Assembly: GCA_900079695.1 (NCBI GenBank)
Contig: LT599022.1
Coordinates: forward strand, 3,372,929-3,436,928
Reading direction: 5' to 3'
DNA length: 64,000 nt
From: an uncultured Alphaproteobacteria bacterium
Lineage (GTDB): Bacteria > Pseudomonadota > Alphaproteobacteria > Rhodospirillales > Rhodospirillaceae
Shown here: positions 1 through 10,031 of the stretch, in pieces
Layout: each line of letters opens with the position of its first letter
Position numbering within the stretch: the first letter of the stretch is position 1
Made by a program: the position numbers and the translations under genes
The notes under the pieces: generated by a model
Told to the model about the DNA's origin: nothing
Database searches by the model: none
The model's input: the letters and a program-made list of their open reading frames with translations, nothing else

Positions 1-1
1 C

Positions 2-601
2 GCGATCTTCGCGCCCGGCTTCTCCACCGCCGCCCAGGTCACCGAGGTTTCCGGCCGCGGCGTCGGCATGGACGTGGTCAAGCGCACCGTCGAAAGCCTG
101 CGCGGCTTCATCGAGGTGTCGAGCACGCCCGGCGCGGGCTCCTGCATCACCCTGCGGCTGCCGCTCACGCTGGCGATCATCGACGGTCTGCTGGTGCGGG
201 TCGGCGAGGGGCGTTACGTGATCCCGCTGTCGTCGGTGGAGGAGTGCGTCGAACTCGCCGAGGGCGAGACCGGCGGCACCGAGGCGCGCAGCTTCCTCAA
301 CATCCGCGACGAACTGGTGCCGTTCCTGCGCCTGCGCGAGATGTTCGCGGCGGAAACCCCGCCCGATCCCTATCAGAAGGTGGTGATCGTCGCGTCCGGC
401 GAGCAGCGCGTCGGTCTCGTCGTCGACCAGATCATCGGCGACCACCAGACCGTGATCAAGTCGCTGTCCCGCCTGCATGCGGACGTCGCGTCGTTCTCCG
501 GCGCGACCATCCTCGGCGACGGCAGCGTCGCGCTGATCCTCGACGTCGTCAACCTGATCGCCGCGGGGCGCGCGCTCGAACAGCGCCTCAAGGCGTCGTG
601 A
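2..601 (+). CDS. cheA: Chemotaxis histidine kinase CheA, C-terminal part (5' end outside window)
   Basis: The frame is open from the first bases of the window, so this is the last 199 residues of CheA, the kinase that phosphorylates CheY and CheB in response to MCP arrays. The fragment begins in the ATP-binding domain at the G2 box (IFAPGFSTA, then GRGVGMDVV), passes a short linker, and continues as the P5 CheW-like regulatory domain that docks to CheW and the receptor tips. It stops at TGA 599-601, 14 bases before cheW, so it is the head of the visible che operon. Catalytic His and dimerisation domains lie outside the window. Confidence 0.95.
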   Translation, partial: AIFAPGFSTAAQVTEVSGRGVGMDVVKRTVESLRGFIEVSSTPGAGSCITLRLPLTLAIIDGLLVRVGEGRYVIPLSSVEECVELAEGETGGTEARSFLNIRDELVPFLRLREMFAAETPPDPYQKVVIVASGEQRVGLVVDQIIGDHQTVIKSLSRLHADVASFSGATILGDGSVALILDVVNLIAAGRALEQRLKAS

Positions 602-615
602 GGGAGGGGCCGGGA

Positions 616-1089
616 ATGACGATTGCCCGCGAAGTCCTGACCTTCGACCTCGAAGGCGAGATTCTCGCCGTCGACGCCCGCGAGGTGCGCGAGATCCTCG
701 ATCTCGCGCCGGTGACGCGGGTGCCGGGGGCGCGCCGCTTCGCCGACGGACTGATCAACGTGCGCGGCCAGATCGTGCCGCTCGCCGACCTGCGGCTGAA
801 GTTCGGCATGAAGATCTCGCCGCCCACCGTCGACACCCGCATCGTCGTCGTCGAAACCCGCGTCGACGGCGAACCCGCCGCGGTCGGGCTGCTCGCCGAC
901 CGGGTGCGGGAAGTCGCCGAACTCGCCCCCGAGGCGATCGCCGCCACGCCCGACATCGGCCTGCGCTGGCGCGCCGAATACCTGCGCGGCATCGGCAAGC
1001 GCGGCGGCGAACTGATTCTGCTCATCGATCTCGAAAACATTCTGGCGTCGTCCGGCGCCCGACCCGGCAGAACGCCAGAGGAGGCGTAA
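616..1089 (+). CDS. cheW: Chemotaxis coupling protein CheW (first copy)
   Basis: This 157-residue single CheW domain couples receptors to CheA. It opens with [21 protein letters not shown] and has the usual sequence [15 protein letters not shown], then a C-terminal strand set ending [11 protein letters not shown]. The ATG at 616 is preceded by a GGGAGGGG-type ribosome site; longer in-frame starts would run into cheA and are unlikely. It sits between cheA and an MCP gene, and a related cheW (3165-3644) lies on the other side of that MCP. Both copies share the tail pattern RWR/S-EY-I/L-R, so they probably arose by duplication and may serve different receptors or array positions. Confidence 0.95.
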   Translation: MTIAREVLTFDLEGEILAVDAREVREILDLAPVTRVPGARRFADGLINVRGQIVPLADLRLKFGMKISPPTVDTRIVVVETRVDGEPAAVGLLADRVREVAELAPEAIAATPDIGLRWRAEYLRGIGKRGGELILLIDLENILASSGARPGRTPEEA

Positions 1090-1091
1090 TC

Positions 1092-3152
1092 ATGCGTATG
1101 ACCATCAAATTCAAACTCGCCCTCGCATTCGGCGCGATCGTCGTGCTGATGGTCGGCTCGGGCGGCCTCGCGATCCGGTCGATGGGCGAGCTCAACGACA
1201 ACCTCGCGTCGATGGGCCGGGTGTCGGCGGAGCGCGTGCGCCTCGCGCTCGAAATGCGCGGCGCGATGGGCGAGGTCGGCACCCGCACGATCTACGCGGT
1301 GATCAACACCAAGGACGAGGACATCGACGCCAATTCGGCGGGCGCGCTCGCGGCGATTCAGCGCACTCGTACCCTCGAGGCCGAGTTGCGCAAGATCGCC
1401 ACGCCCGAGGTCCGGTCCAAGCTCGACGACTTCCTGCGCGCCCTCGATCCCTACGCCCAACACGTCGCCAAGGCGCGCGAGCACCTGCTCAAGAACTCCG
1501 ACACCAAGGCGCGCGCGCTGTCGTTCGGCGAGGCGGCCCAGGCCGCCGACGCGCTGGTCGAGCCGCTCGCCGCCCTCGGCCAGCGTGCCGACGCCGATCC
1601 CGCGGCCGGGCGTCTCGCCGCCGTGGCGGCGCGGATGACGGCGCTGGTGGGCGAGATCCGCGCCCTCGAACGCGGCATGATCCTCGCGCCCGACAACGAG
1701 ACGATCGCCCGCCTCGACCGCGACGCGGTGGCCCGGGTGCAGGCGTTCAACGCGCTGCGTCCGCGGCTGTCCGAGGCGGCGCTTTCCGAGGCCGACCGCC
1801 GCCGTGCCGAAGCCGTCGAGACCGCGGCCGCGCGCTTCCTCCGCGCCGACGACGACCTGCGCGCGACCGCGCGGATCAACAGCGTTGACGGCGCGAAGGC
1901 CGAAATCGACGCGGCACGGCCGATGCGGGTGCAGGCGCAGGGGCTGATGGACGACATCGTGCGGATCTCCACCGACGGCATGGCCGCCGACATCGTCTCG
2001 GGCGAGGCGACCTACGCCGCCGCGCGGGCGACGATGCTGGGCGGTCTCGGGCTGTCGCTCGCGCTCGCGCTCGTCGCCGCGGCGTGGATCTCGATGGCGA
2101 TCAACCGCGGCCTCAAGCGCGCCGCCGATCTCGCCCAGGCGGTTTCGGGCGGCGATCTCACCCGCACCGCCGAGACCGCGGGCCGCGACGAGATCGACGA
2201 CCTGCTCGAACACATCAACGAGATGGTCCGCCGCCTGCGCACCGTCGCGGGCGAGGTGCTGGGGGCGGCGTCGAACGTCTCTTCCGGCAGCGAGGAGTTG
2301 TCCTCCGCCGCCGAGGAACTGAGCCAGGGCTCCACCGAACAGGCGTCCGCCACCGAGGAAGCCTCCTCGGCGATGGAGGAGATGGCCGCCAACATCAAGC
2401 AGAACGCCGACAACGCCGGGCAGACCGAAAAGATCGCGCGCCAGTCGGCCGCCGACGCGCAGACCAGCGGCAAGGCGGTGGAAAAGGCGGTGGCGGCGAT
2501 GCAGACGATCGCCGAAAAGATCGTGATCGTGCAGGAGATCGCCCGCCAGACCGACCTCCTCGCGCTCAACGCCGCGGTCGAGGCGGCGCGCGCGGGCGAG
2601 CACGGCAAGGGCTTCGCGGTGGTGGCCTCGGAGGTGCGCAAGCTCGCCGAGCGCAGCCAGGCGGCGGCCACCGAGATCAGCGCGCTGTCGTCCGACACCG
2701 TCAAGAGCGCCCAGGAGGCGGGGCAGATGCTGCTGCGCCTGGTGCCCGACATCAAGAAGACCGCCGACCTGATCGAGGAGATTTCCGCCGCCTGCCGCGA
2801 GCAGGACATCGGCGCGGAACAGATCAACCAGGCGATCCAGCAGCTCGACACCGTGACGCAGCAGAACGCCGGGGCCTCCGAGCAGATGTCGGCGACCTCG
2901 GAGGAGCTTGCCGCCCAGGCCGCCGAACTGCAGAAGAACGTCGCGTTCTTCCGCCTCGAAGCCGGTGCGCCCACCGCTCCGGCGGCGCCCGCGGCGCCGA
3001 AGCGCAGCCGTCCCGCGGTCGCCCACGTCGCGACGCAGACGCTCGCGCGTCCGGCGGCGAAGCGCGCCAACGGCGCCCGCAATCCCGGCGTCCACCTCGA
3101 TCTCGTCGGCGCGGGCGCGGACCGCAGCGACGCCGAGTTCGAACGGTTCTAG
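1092..3152 (+). CDS. Methyl-accepting chemotaxis protein, membrane type
   Basis: This 686-residue transducer has TM1 at about residues 10-28, a periplasmic helical region to about 314 (four-helix-bundle style, ligand unknown), TM2 at about 315-336, a HAMP domain to about 390 and a cytoplasmic signalling domain to about 650. The hairpin tip is canonical ([21 protein letters not shown]). The tail is rich in Ala/Pro and ends EFERF, with no clear CheR-binding pentapeptide. The start ATG at 1092 follows GGAGG. It is flanked on each side by a cheW and is probably the dedicated receptor of this pathway. Signals sensed cannot be read from sequence. Confidence 0.95.
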   Translation: MRMTIKFKLALAFGAIVVLMVGSGGLAIRSMGELNDNLASMGRVSAERVRLALEMRGAMGEVGTRTIYAVINTKDEDIDANSAGALAAIQRTRTLEAELRKIATPEVRSKLDDFLRALDPYAQHVAKAREHLLKNSDTKARALSFGEAAQAADALVEPLAALGQRADADPAAGRLAAVAARMTALVGEIRALERGMILAPDNETIARLDRDAVARVQAFNALRPRLSEAALSEADRRRAEAVETAAARFLRADDDLRATARINSVDGAKAEIDAARPMRVQAQGLMDDIVRISTDGMAADIVSGEATYAAARATMLGGLGLSLALALVAAAWISMAINRGLKRAADLAQAVSGGDLTRTAETAGRDEIDDLLEHINEMVRRLRTVAGEVLGAASNVSSGSEELSSAAEELSQGSTEQASATEEASSAMEEMAANIKQNADNAGQTEKIARQSAADAQTSGKAVEKAVAAMQTIAEKIVIVQEIARQTDLLALNAAVEAARAGEHGKGFAVVASEVRKLAERSQAAATEISALSSDTVKSAQEAGQMLLRLVPDIKKTADLIEEISAACREQDIGAEQINQAIQQLDTVTQQNAGASEQMSATSEELAAQAAELQKNVAFFRLEAGAPTAPAAPAAPKRSRPAVAHVATQTLARPAAKRANGARNPGVHLDLVGAGADRSDAEFERF

Positions 3153-3164
3153 GGAGGGCGTCCG

Positions 3165-3644
3165 ATGACCGGCGTCGCGCGCGGCGAAAAGTTCGTCACC
3201 CTCGGCGTCGACCGCGAGATCTTCGCGGTCGGCGTCGACGCGGTGCGCGAAATCCTCGATCCGCGGCCGATGGCGGCGCTGCCGCACGCGCCCGCGTTCC
3301 TGAGCGGCATCATCGACGTGCGCGGCGACGCGGTGCCGGTGCTCGACCTCCGGCGCAAGCTCGGCCTCGCGCCCGCGCCGCTCACCGAGCATTCGCGCAT
3401 CGTCGTCGTCGAGGTGGCGATGCCGGAGCGGGACCTGGTGCTCGGGCTGCTCACCGACCGCGTCTTCGAGGTCACCGAGCTCGACGACGACAGCGTCGGC
3501 GAGGCCCCCGAGATCGGCGTCCGCTGGCGCTCGGAATACATCCGCGCGATCGGCCGCCGTCAGGGCCGGTTCGTGGTCGTGTTCGATCTCGCGCGGCTGT
3601 TCGGCAGCGAGGAGGCGGCGCTTCTCGCCGATGTCGCGGAATGA
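3165..3644 (+). CDS. cheW: Chemotaxis coupling protein CheW (second copy)
   Basis: This 159-residue CheW homologue carries the core IIDVRGDAVPVLDLRRKLG and the tail FVVVFDLARLF. The ATG at 3165 follows GGGAGGG by six bases. Its stop overlaps the cheR start (ATGA at 3641-3644), so the two are translationally coupled. It is clearly paralogous to the cheW at 616 but diverged along most of its length. Two couplers around one receptor suggest either CheW-only rings in the array or a separate partner such as the MCP-like protein at 5590; that choice is inference. Confidence 0.94.
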   Translation: MTGVARGEKFVTLGVDREIFAVGVDAVREILDPRPMAALPHAPAFLSGIIDVRGDAVPVLDLRRKLGLAPAPLTEHSRIVVVEVAMPERDLVLGLLTDRVFEVTELDDDSVGEAPEIGVRWRSEYIRAIGRRQGRFVVVFDLARLFGSEEAALLADVAE

Positions 3645-4501
3645 CCGCCTTGGCTCGCTCCGACGACCGCTTCGACCTGACGCAGGACGATTTCGAGCGC
3701 CTCGCGCGCTTCATCGCCGAGGCGAGCGGCATCCGCATCACACCGCCGAAGAAGATCATGATCGAGGGCCGCCTGCGCCACCGCGTGCGCGCCCTCGGCT
3801 TCGCCGACATCACCGAATACTGCGACTACCTGTTCCGCGAGGACGGCCTGGCCGACGAGGCGGAGCGGATCATCGACGCGGTGAGCACCAACAAGACCGA
3901 CTTCTTCCGCGAGGCCGAGCACTTCCATTTCCTCACCGAGGTCGCGCTGCCGCGTCTGGTGCGCGCCGGTCTGTGCGGGCAGGGCGAAACCCTCCAGGTC
4001 TGGAGCGCCGCCGCCTCGACCGGCGCGGAGGCGTATTCGCTGGCGATGACGCTCGCCGACTGGTCGCAACTGGTGCACCCGCTGCGCTGGTCGATCCTCG
4101 CCACCGACATCTGCCGCGACGTGCTGGAAACCGGCGCGGCGGGCATCTACCCCGAAGCGACGATCGCGCCGGTGCCGCAGGAGATGCGTCGCCGCTACCT
4201 GCTGCGCTCGCGCGACCGCGAGGCGGCGCTGGTGCGGATCGTGCCGGAGCTGCGCGCCCGGGTGGCGTTCGCGCGCCTCAACCTGATCGACACCGCCTAC
4301 CGCCTGCCCCACGCGATGCAGGTGGTGTTCTGCCGCAACGTGCTGATCTATTTCGATAAGCCGACCCAGATCAAGGTCCTCGCGCGGATCTGCCAGAGCC
4401 TCGCGCCGGGCGGCTTCCTGTTCGTCGGACATTCCGAAACCATCACCGGATACGCGTTGCCGCTGCGGCAGGTCGCGCCGACGGTGTTCGAACGTGTTTA
4501 G
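3641..4501 (+). CDS. cheR: Chemotaxis protein methyltransferase CheR
   Basis: This 286-residue CheR methylates glutamates on the MCP signalling domain using S-adenosylmethionine. The N-terminal helical CheR domain (FDLTQDDFERLARFI) is followed by SVSTNKTDFFRE-like residues (here VSTNKTDFFRE), the SAM-binding segment SAAASTGAEAYSLAM (the usual GEEPYS is GAEAYS here), and the FCRNVLIYF motif near residue 230. The ATG at 3641 overlaps the cheW stop; any upstream start in this frame would lie inside cheW. It is followed ten bases later by cheB, giving the normal adaptation pair. Confidence 0.96.
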   Translation: MTALARSDDRFDLTQDDFERLARFIAEASGIRITPPKKIMIEGRLRHRVRALGFADITEYCDYLFREDGLADEAERIIDAVSTNKTDFFREAEHFHFLTEVALPRLVRAGLCGQGETLQVWSAAASTGAEAYSLAMTLADWSQLVHPLRWSILATDICRDVLETGAAGIYPEATIAPVPQEMRRRYLLRSRDREAALVRIVPELRARVAFARLNLIDTAYRLPHAMQVVFCRNVLIYFDKPTQIKVLARICQSLAPGGFLFVGHSETITGYALPLRQVAPTVFERV

Positions 4502-4510
4502 GATGATGTG

Positions 4511-5590
4511 ATGCCGGTCAAGGTTCTCGTGGTCGACGATTCCGCCTCGGTGCGCGAGGTGCTGTCGGAGATCCTGTCCGCCGATCCCGAGATCCGCGTG
4601 ATCGGCGTCGCCGCCGATCCGTTCGTCGCGGCGCGGCGGATCCAGGACGAGGCGCCCGACGTCATCACCCTGGACGTCGAGATGCCGCGCATGGACGGCA
4701 TCACCTTCCTGCGCAAGCTGATGAGCCAGCATCCGATTCCGGTGGTGATGTGTTCGTCGCTCACCGAGGACGGTTCGGAAACCCTGATGCAGGCGCTCGA
4801 GGCGGGCGCGGTCGACGTCATCCTCAAGCCGAAGCTCGATACCCGCGCGCAGTTGCGCGAGGCGGCGATGCGCATCCGCGACGTCGTCAAGGCCGCCGCC
4901 TGCGCCCGGCTCAAGCCGTTGCGCCCGCGCGCGCCGACGCCGGAGAAGAAACTCACCGCCGATGCGGTGCTGCCGCCGCCGCGCGCGCACGCGATGGCGC
5001 GCACCACCGAAATGGTGGTGTGCGTGGGCGCCTCCACCGGCGGCACCGAATCGCTGCGCGAGGTGCTCACCGCCCTGCCGCCCGACGCGCCGGGAATGGT
5101 GGTGGTGCAGCACATGCCGGAAACCTTCACCACCGCGTTCGCGCGCCGCCTCGACGGCCTGTGCGCGGTGGAGGTGAAGGAAGCCGCCGACGGCGACGCG
5201 ATCCTGCGCGGCCGGGTGCTGATCGCTCCCGGTAACCGTCACACCCTGATCCAGCGTTCCGGCGCGCGCTACCACGTTTCGGTCAAGGACGGGCCGCTGG
5301 TGACGCGCCACCGGCCGTCGGTGGACGTGCTGTTCCGCTCCGCGGCGCAGCACCTCGGCGCGAACGGCCTCGGCATCCTGATGACCGGCATGGGCGACGA
5401 CGGCGCGGCGGGCCTGCTGGAGATGCGCACCGTGGGCGCGCGCACGGTGGCGCAGGACGAGGAGACCTGCGTCGTCTTCGGTATGCCGAAGGAGGCGATC
5501 CGCCGCGGCGCGGCGCAGAAGGTTCTGCCCCTGGGGGCGATCGCCGGAGAGATCCTGCGCGTCGACCGCACCCACGCGGGAGGCGCGTGA
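4511..5590 (+). CDS. cheB: Protein-glutamate methylesterase/deamidase CheB
   Basis: This 359-residue response regulator removes methyl groups from MCPs. The receiver domain (residues 1-120) has the DD pair near the N-terminus, the phospho-acceptor in [11 protein letters not shown] and the Lys in ILKPK. After a Pro/Arg-rich linker the CheB catalytic domain carries the three triad regions GASTGGTE (Ser), [11 protein letters not shown] (His) and [10 protein letters not shown] (Asp). A GTG at 4508 is in frame, but ATG 4511 fits AGGA better. The stop overlaps the next start (TGATG at 5588-5592). Confidence 0.96.
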   Translation: MPVKVLVVDDSASVREVLSEILSADPEIRVIGVAADPFVAARRIQDEAPDVITLDVEMPRMDGITFLRKLMSQHPIPVVMCSSLTEDGSETLMQALEAGAVDVILKPKLDTRAQLREAAMRIRDVVKAAACARLKPLRPRAPTPEKKLTADAVLPPPRAHAMARTTEMVVCVGASTGGTESLREVLTALPPDAPGMVVVQHMPETFTTAFARRLDGLCAVEVKEAADGDAILRGRVLIAPGNRHTLIQRSGARYHVSVKDGPLVTRHRPSVDVLFRSAAQHLGANGLGILMTGMGDDGAAGLLEMRTVGARTVAQDEETCVVFGMPKEAIRRGAAQKVLPLGAIAGEILRVDRTHAGGA

Positions 5591-7290
5591 TGACGCGCCC
5601 GATCGCTCAGCGCCTGCGCGAGATCGCCGCCGCCCTCGATTCCGGGCACCGGCCCACCGAACGCGCCTTCCTCGCCGTGGGCGGCGCGCTCGCCGAGGCG
5701 GAGGCGGGGCTGGCGCAGGTCGGACGCGACCTTTCCGATCTGTCGCTGCGGATGAGCGAGGGCGAGGCGGCCACCGCCGCCGCCCGCCTCGGCGAAGCCG
5801 CCGATCAGGTGATCGGCCTGGCGGCGGAGGGCGGCGTGGCGGCCGGGGTGCTGGCCGGAGTCGCCACGCGCACCGGCGAGGTGGCGGTGCTGCTCGACCG
5901 CCTGCGCAAGATCGTCTCCGAGGTGCCGGTGCTGGCGCTCAACGCCAAGGTGCAGGCGGCGATGCTGCCGCACGGTGCGGCGGAGATGGCGGTGTTCACG
6001 GTCGAGATCGCCCGCCTCGGCGGCGCGGCGCTCGCCAGCCTCGAACGCACCGGCGAACGGCTCGTGCGGCTGCGCGGCCTGCTCGGCAAGGCGCACGCCG
6101 AGGTCGCCGCGTTCGACGGCGAGAAGGGCGGCGAATGGGAGGCGGTGCGCGGACGCCTGCGTCAGGCGCTCGGCGCGATCGACGCACGGCGCGACGACGC
6201 GGCGCGCTCCACCGCCGCGATCGGCGAGCGTTCGGTCGAGGTGGCCGCCGAACTCGCCGCCGCGGTCGGCGAAATGCAGATCAACGACATCGCGGCGCAG
6301 CGGGTCGCCCACGTCGTCACCGTGCTCGGCCTGGTCGCCGAGATCGTTTCGGGCGGCGAGGTCGAGGCGATCGCCGGCATCGCGCCGGAACGCCGCGCTC
6401 CCCTGGCGGGCGCGGTGCTGCGCCTTCAGGCGGCGCAGCTCGCCCGCACCCGCGCCGACTTCTGCGGTCAGGCGGAGGCGCTCGGCGGCCGCCTCGCGCG
6501 GCTGGCGGAAACGATTTCGGGCGTGCGCGCGCTCGCTCACGACGCGTTTGGCGGCCGCGCCGGGGGCGCGTCGTTCGTCGGCGATCTCGAACCCGGAATC
6601 GCCGCCACCCGCGACCTTCTCCAGCGCACCGAGGAGGCGCGCCGGGCGGTGCGCGGGCTGACCGACGCCACCGCCGCCGACTTCGCCGAAATGACCGCCG
6701 ATCTCAAGGAGATCCGCTCGATCGACGCCGACGTGCGGGTGATGGCGCTCAACGCGACGCTGCGCTGCGGCCGTCTCGGCGCCGCCGGGCAGGCGCTCGC
6801 GGTGGTGGCGCAGGCGCTGCGCGGCTGCTCCAACCGCACCGAGGAACAGGCGCGGGCGCTGTCCGCCGCGCTCGCCGGAGCGATCGCCGAGGCGGCGAAG
6901 ATCGAGGCGGGCGACGGCGGCGACGGCGGCGCGCTGACGGCGATGGAGGACGGGATCGGGGTGCTGCGCGGCCTTGGCGAGGTGCTCGACGCCGCGCTCG
7001 CCGGGCTCGATGCCGAAACCGCGCGGCTGTCCGCAGGACTCGCCGCCGCCGCCGGTCGTTTCGACGTGGCGCGGCGCGTCGGCGAAGCCCTCGACCGCGC
7101 GGTCGCCGAAATCGGCGATCTCGCCGACGCGGTCGATCCGGAGCGCAGCGATCCGGCGGCGCTGCGCGCCGAGGTCGAGGGCCTGCTGGCAGGCCATTAC
7201 ACCATGGACACCGAGCGGACGGTCCACGCCCTGTTCGCCGACGACGACGCGCCCGCAGCCTCCGACGACCTCGACGAGCTGTTCCTGTGA
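5590..7290 (+). CDS. Soluble MCP-like signalling protein with two degenerate hairpin tips
   Basis: The 566-residue product is mostly helical, Ala/Glu/Arg-rich, with no signal peptide or membrane segment. Two stretches resemble the MCP hairpin tip: VPVLALNAKVQAAM near residues 112-125 and VRVMALNATLRCGRLGAAGQ near 382-401, the second followed by ALAVVAQALRGCS in place of the usual FAVVA-EVR. A third motif, MQINDIAAQRVAHV near 229, recalls the QxQDIxRQ segment seen next to some receptor and CheZ helices. The start follows GGGAGG and overlaps cheB; the stop overlaps the EAL gene. It probably joins or regulates the CheA/CheW array from the cytoplasm. I do not recognise a named family. Confidence 0.75.
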   Translation: MTRPIAQRLREIAAALDSGHRPTERAFLAVGGALAEAEAGLAQVGRDLSDLSLRMSEGEAATAAARLGEAADQVIGLAAEGGVAAGVLAGVATRTGEVAVLLDRLRKIVSEVPVLALNAKVQAAMLPHGAAEMAVFTVEIARLGGAALASLERTGERLVRLRGLLGKAHAEVAAFDGEKGGEWEAVRGRLRQALGAIDARRDDAARSTAAIGERSVEVAAELAAAVGEMQINDIAAQRVAHVVTVLGLVAEIVSGGEVEAIAGIAPERRAPLAGAVLRLQAAQLARTRADFCGQAEALGGRLARLAETISGVRALAHDAFGGRAGGASFVGDLEPGIAATRDLLQRTEEARRAVRGLTDATAADFAEMTADLKEIRSIDADVRVMALNATLRCGRLGAAGQALAVVAQALRGCSNRTEEQARALSAALAGAIAEAAKIEAGDGGDGGALTAMEDGIGVLRGLGEVLDAALAGLDAETARLSAGLAAAAGRFDVARRVGEALDRAVAEIGDLADAVDPERSDPAALRAEVEGLLAGHYTMDTERTVHALFADDDAPAASDDLDELFL

Positions 7291-8573
7291 CGGCGGCGAT
7301 GCGGCGATACGAGACCATCCGTCTCCAGTCCGGCTTCATCGGCGACCTCGACGCGGCGTGCGCCCGGCCGGGCGGCGCGGCGCTGATCCTGGTGGGGATC
7401 GGCCGCCTCGACTTCGTCAACTGGAACCTCGGCTTCGACGGCGGCAACGCGGTGCTCGACGCGGTCGCCGGACGCCTCGAAGCGATCCTTCCCGGGCGAC
7501 CGATCGTCGAGCCCTGGCCCGGCAAGTTCGCGCTGGTGGTGGAAGGGGTCGACGCCCGCGAGGCGATGCACATGGCGCACCGCGTCGTCGCGCAGTGTTC
7601 GGTGCCGCACGCGATCGGCGGCGCCAGCCTGTTCAATCCGCCCTACGTCGGCGTCGCCCTTTCCGAGCCCGGGGGCGACGGCGCGCGGCTCCTCCGCAAC
7701 GCGCTGTTCGCGATGGAGGACGCGCGGCGGCAGATCCTCGGCGCGGCGCAGCTTTACGACCCGGCGCACAAGACCCGCATCGAGTACGACTTCCGCATCG
7801 AGAACGCGATGCGCGAGAGCTTCGAGACCGGCGACCATTTCCGCCTCGCGTTCCAGCCGCTCGTCAGTCTCGACGGCACGGCGCGGCTGATCGGCTTCGA
7901 GGCGCTGGCGCGCTGGATCCATCCGGAGATGGGCGCGGTGCCGCCGGACCGCTTCATTCCGATCGCCGAGCGATCCGGCCTGATCCAGGGGCTCGGCAAC
8001 TTCATCCTGTGGGAGGCGTGCCGCCATCTCGTCGAATGGGACAAGATCTCCCCCGCGCCCCTGAGTATGAGCGTCAACCTCTCGGCGGTGCAACTCGCCG
8101 CGCCGGGGATCGAGGACGCGGTCGAGGAAGCGTTCGACACCACCGGCGTCGATCCCAGGCGGATCAAGCTCGAAGTCACCGAAACCGCGCTCGCCTCCGA
8201 TATCGAGACGGTGGCGAAGAAGCTCGCGCGCCTGCGCGAGACCGGGGTGTCGATCGGCGTCGACGATTTCGGCGCGGGCTATTCGTCGCTCGGCCAGCTC
8301 GACCACTTCGGGCTCGATTTCATGAAGATCGACAAGAAGCTGATCCAGGGGCTCGACGCCGACCGCCGCCGCATCGAACTGGTGCGGCTGACCATCGCCC
8401 TCGGCAAGCACCTCGGCATGGAACTGATCGCCGAGGGGATCGAGACCGAGGCGCAGAACCGCATCGTCTCCCACCTCGGCGCCGATATCGGCCAGGGCTA
8501 TCTCTATGCCCCGCCGCTCCCCGCCGCGCGCGCCGCCGAATGGGTGCGCGCGGGCGGTGCGGCGGCGGCCTGA
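7287..8573 (+). CDS. Degenerate GGDEF plus EAL domain c-di-GMP phosphodiesterase
   Basis: The 428-residue protein has an N-terminal GGDEF fold whose active-site loop is lost (WPGKFALV at the GGDEF position) and an intact EAL domain from about residue 170. EAL itself is at residue 205 (FEALARW); the Asn (SVNLSAVQ), Glu (KLEVTE), Asp pair (DDFGAGYSS), Lys (MKIDKK), Glu (IAEGIE) and Gln (GQGY) needed for c-di-GMP hydrolysis are present. The GTG at 7287 overlaps the upstream stop (GTGA); ATG 7299 is the alternative. Coupling to the che genes implies that chemotactic input, directly or through the MCP-like neighbour, sets local c-di-GMP breakdown. That link is inference. Confidence 0.9.
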   Translation: MTAAMRRYETIRLQSGFIGDLDAACARPGGAALILVGIGRLDFVNWNLGFDGGNAVLDAVAGRLEAILPGRPIVEPWPGKFALVVEGVDAREAMHMAHRVVAQCSVPHAIGGASLFNPPYVGVALSEPGGDGARLLRNALFAMEDARRQILGAAQLYDPAHKTRIEYDFRIENAMRESFETGDHFRLAFQPLVSLDGTARLIGFEALARWIHPEMGAVPPDRFIPIAERSGLIQGLGNFILWEACRHLVEWDKISPAPLSMSVNLSAVQLAAPGIEDAVEEAFDTTGVDPRRIKLEVTETALASDIETVAKKLARLRETGVSIGVDDFGAGYSSLGQLDHFGLDFMKIDKKLIQGLDADRRRIELVRLTIALGKHLGMELIAEGIETEAQNRIVSHLGADIGQGYLYAPPLPAARAAEWVRAGGAAAA

Positions 8574-8574
8574 T

Positions 8575-9963
8575 CTACACCAGCTTCGCGGGCACCACCA
8601 CGCGGTCGAACTCCTCGGCCGAGATGTACCCGAGCGCGAGCGCCGCCTCCTTCAGCGTGGTGTCGTGCGCGTAGGCGTGGTGGGCGATCTCGGCGGCCTT
8701 GTCGTAGCCGATCACCGGCGAGAGCGCGGTCACCAGCATCAGCGACTGGTCCACCGTCGCCGCGATCTTGCGCGTGTTGGCCTTCATCCCGCGCACGCAG
8801 AAGCGGTCGAACGCGTCCATCGCGTCGCCGAGCATGCGCGCGCTCTCGACGACGTTGTAGCCGATCAGCGGCTTGTAGACGTTCATGTCGAGGATGCCGC
8901 CCGCGCCCCCCATGCCGACCGCGACGTCGAGGCCCATGACCTGGCAGGCGACCATCGTCAGCGCCTCGCACTGGGTGGGGTTGACCTTGCCCGGCATGAT
9001 CGAGGAGCCGGGCTCGTTGGCGGGCAGCTCGATCTCGAAGAACCCGGCGCGCGGGCCGCAGCCGAGCAGGCGGATGTCGCTCGCGATCTTGTAGAGGGAA
9101 ACCGCGAGGGTGCGCAGCGTGCCCGAGGCCATCACCAGCGCGTCGTGGGCGCCCATCGCCGCGAACAGGTTGGGTGCCGGGGAGAACGGCAGGCCGGTGA
9201 TCCGCGCGATCTCGCCGATCGCTTTGTCCTTGAAGCCTTCGGGCGCGTTGATGCCGGTGCCGAGCGCGGTGCCGCCGAGGCACAGGCGCATCAGCCCGGC
9301 GAGGGCGAAATCGAGGCGGGCGACGTTGTCGTCGAGCATCGCGGCGTAGCCCGAAACCTCCTGGCCGAGGGTCATCGGCACGGCGTCCTGCAAGTGGGTG
9401 CGGCCGATCTTGACGATGTCCTTCCACTCCCCGGCCTTGTCCGCGAGGGCGTCGCGCAGGCGCGCGAGGGCGGGCAGGGTGCGGCCGTGGATGATCTGCG
9501 CGGCGGCGATGGTGACGGCGGTGGGGAAGGCGTCGTTGGACGACTGCGACATGTTGACGTCGTCGTTGGGATGGATCGGCTTTTTCGAGCCGATCTCGCC
9601 GCCCGCGATCTCGATCGCGCGGTTGGAGATCACTTCGTTGACGTTCATGTTCGACTGGGTGCCCGAACCGGTCATCCAGACGTGGAGGGGGAAGTGGCCG
9701 TCGAGCTTGCCGTCGAGGATCTCCTGCGCCGCCCGTTCGATCAGCTCCGCCTTTTCCGGGGCGAGCCTGCCGAGGTCGCGGTTGGCGCGCGCGCTCGCCA
9801 GCTTGACCAGCGCCTGGGCGCGGACGATCTCGCGCGGGATGATGTCGTTGCCGATGTGGAAGTGGTGGAGCGAACGCTCGGTCTGCGCCCCCCAGTATCT
9901 GTCGGCGGCCACCTCGATCGCGCCCATCGAATCGGTTTCGCGGCGGCTTTTCGCTTCGCTCAT
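8575..9963 (-). CDS. fumC: Fumarate hydratase class II
   Basis: This 462-residue enzyme interconverts fumarate and malate in the cytosol. The superfamily signature [11 protein letters not shown] is present, as are [14 protein letters not shown] and the substrate-binding [17 protein letters not shown] segment (the last in two parts around residues 135-150). Length is normal for the heat-stable, iron-free class II type. The start ATG at 9963 is preceded by GGAGGA. It converges with the EAL gene with one base between stops. It could supply fumarate to the fumarate-reductase-like genes at 16.6-20.1 kb, but the two are not adjacent. Confidence 0.97.
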   Translation of the reverse strand: MSEAKSRRETDSMGAIEVAADRYWGAQTERSLHHFHIGNDIIPREIVRAQALVKLASARANRDLGRLAPEKAELIERAAQEILDGKLDGHFPLHVWMTGSGTQSNMNVNEVISNRAIEIAGGEIGSKKPIHPNDDVNMSQSSNDAFPTAVTIAAAQIIHGRTLPALARLRDALADKAGEWKDIVKIGRTHLQDAVPMTLGQEVSGYAAMLDDNVARLDFALAGLMRLCLGGTALGTGINAPEGFKDKAIGEIARITGLPFSPAPNLFAAMGAHDALVMASGTLRTLAVSLYKIASDIRLLGCGPRAGFFEIELPANEPGSSIMPGKVNPTQCEALTMVACQVMGLDVAVGMGGAGGILDMNVYKPLIGYNVVESARMLGDAMDAFDRFCVRGMKANTRKIAATVDQSLMLVTALSPVIGYDKAAEIAHHAYAHDTTLKEAALALGYISAEEFDRVVVPAKLV

Positions 9964-10031
9964 CGTGCCTGTCCTCCGGTGTGAAGTTTCCGGAGCATAA
10001 GGTGGGGCCGACGGCGGCGGAGCGACAGGGG

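Noticed and set aside
588-3392. Very long open frame on the minus strand opposite the che genes (934 codons)
   Set aside because: Arg/His/Leu/Gly-rich translation with no domain, no ribosome site, fully antisense to well-supported cheW-mcp-cheW; an effect of high GC at third positions.
9974-9995. CTCCGG/CCGGAG hairpin upstream of fumC as a riboswitch
   Set aside because: Only a six-base stem with a ten-base loop, overlapping the ribosome-site region; no conserved riboswitch core.
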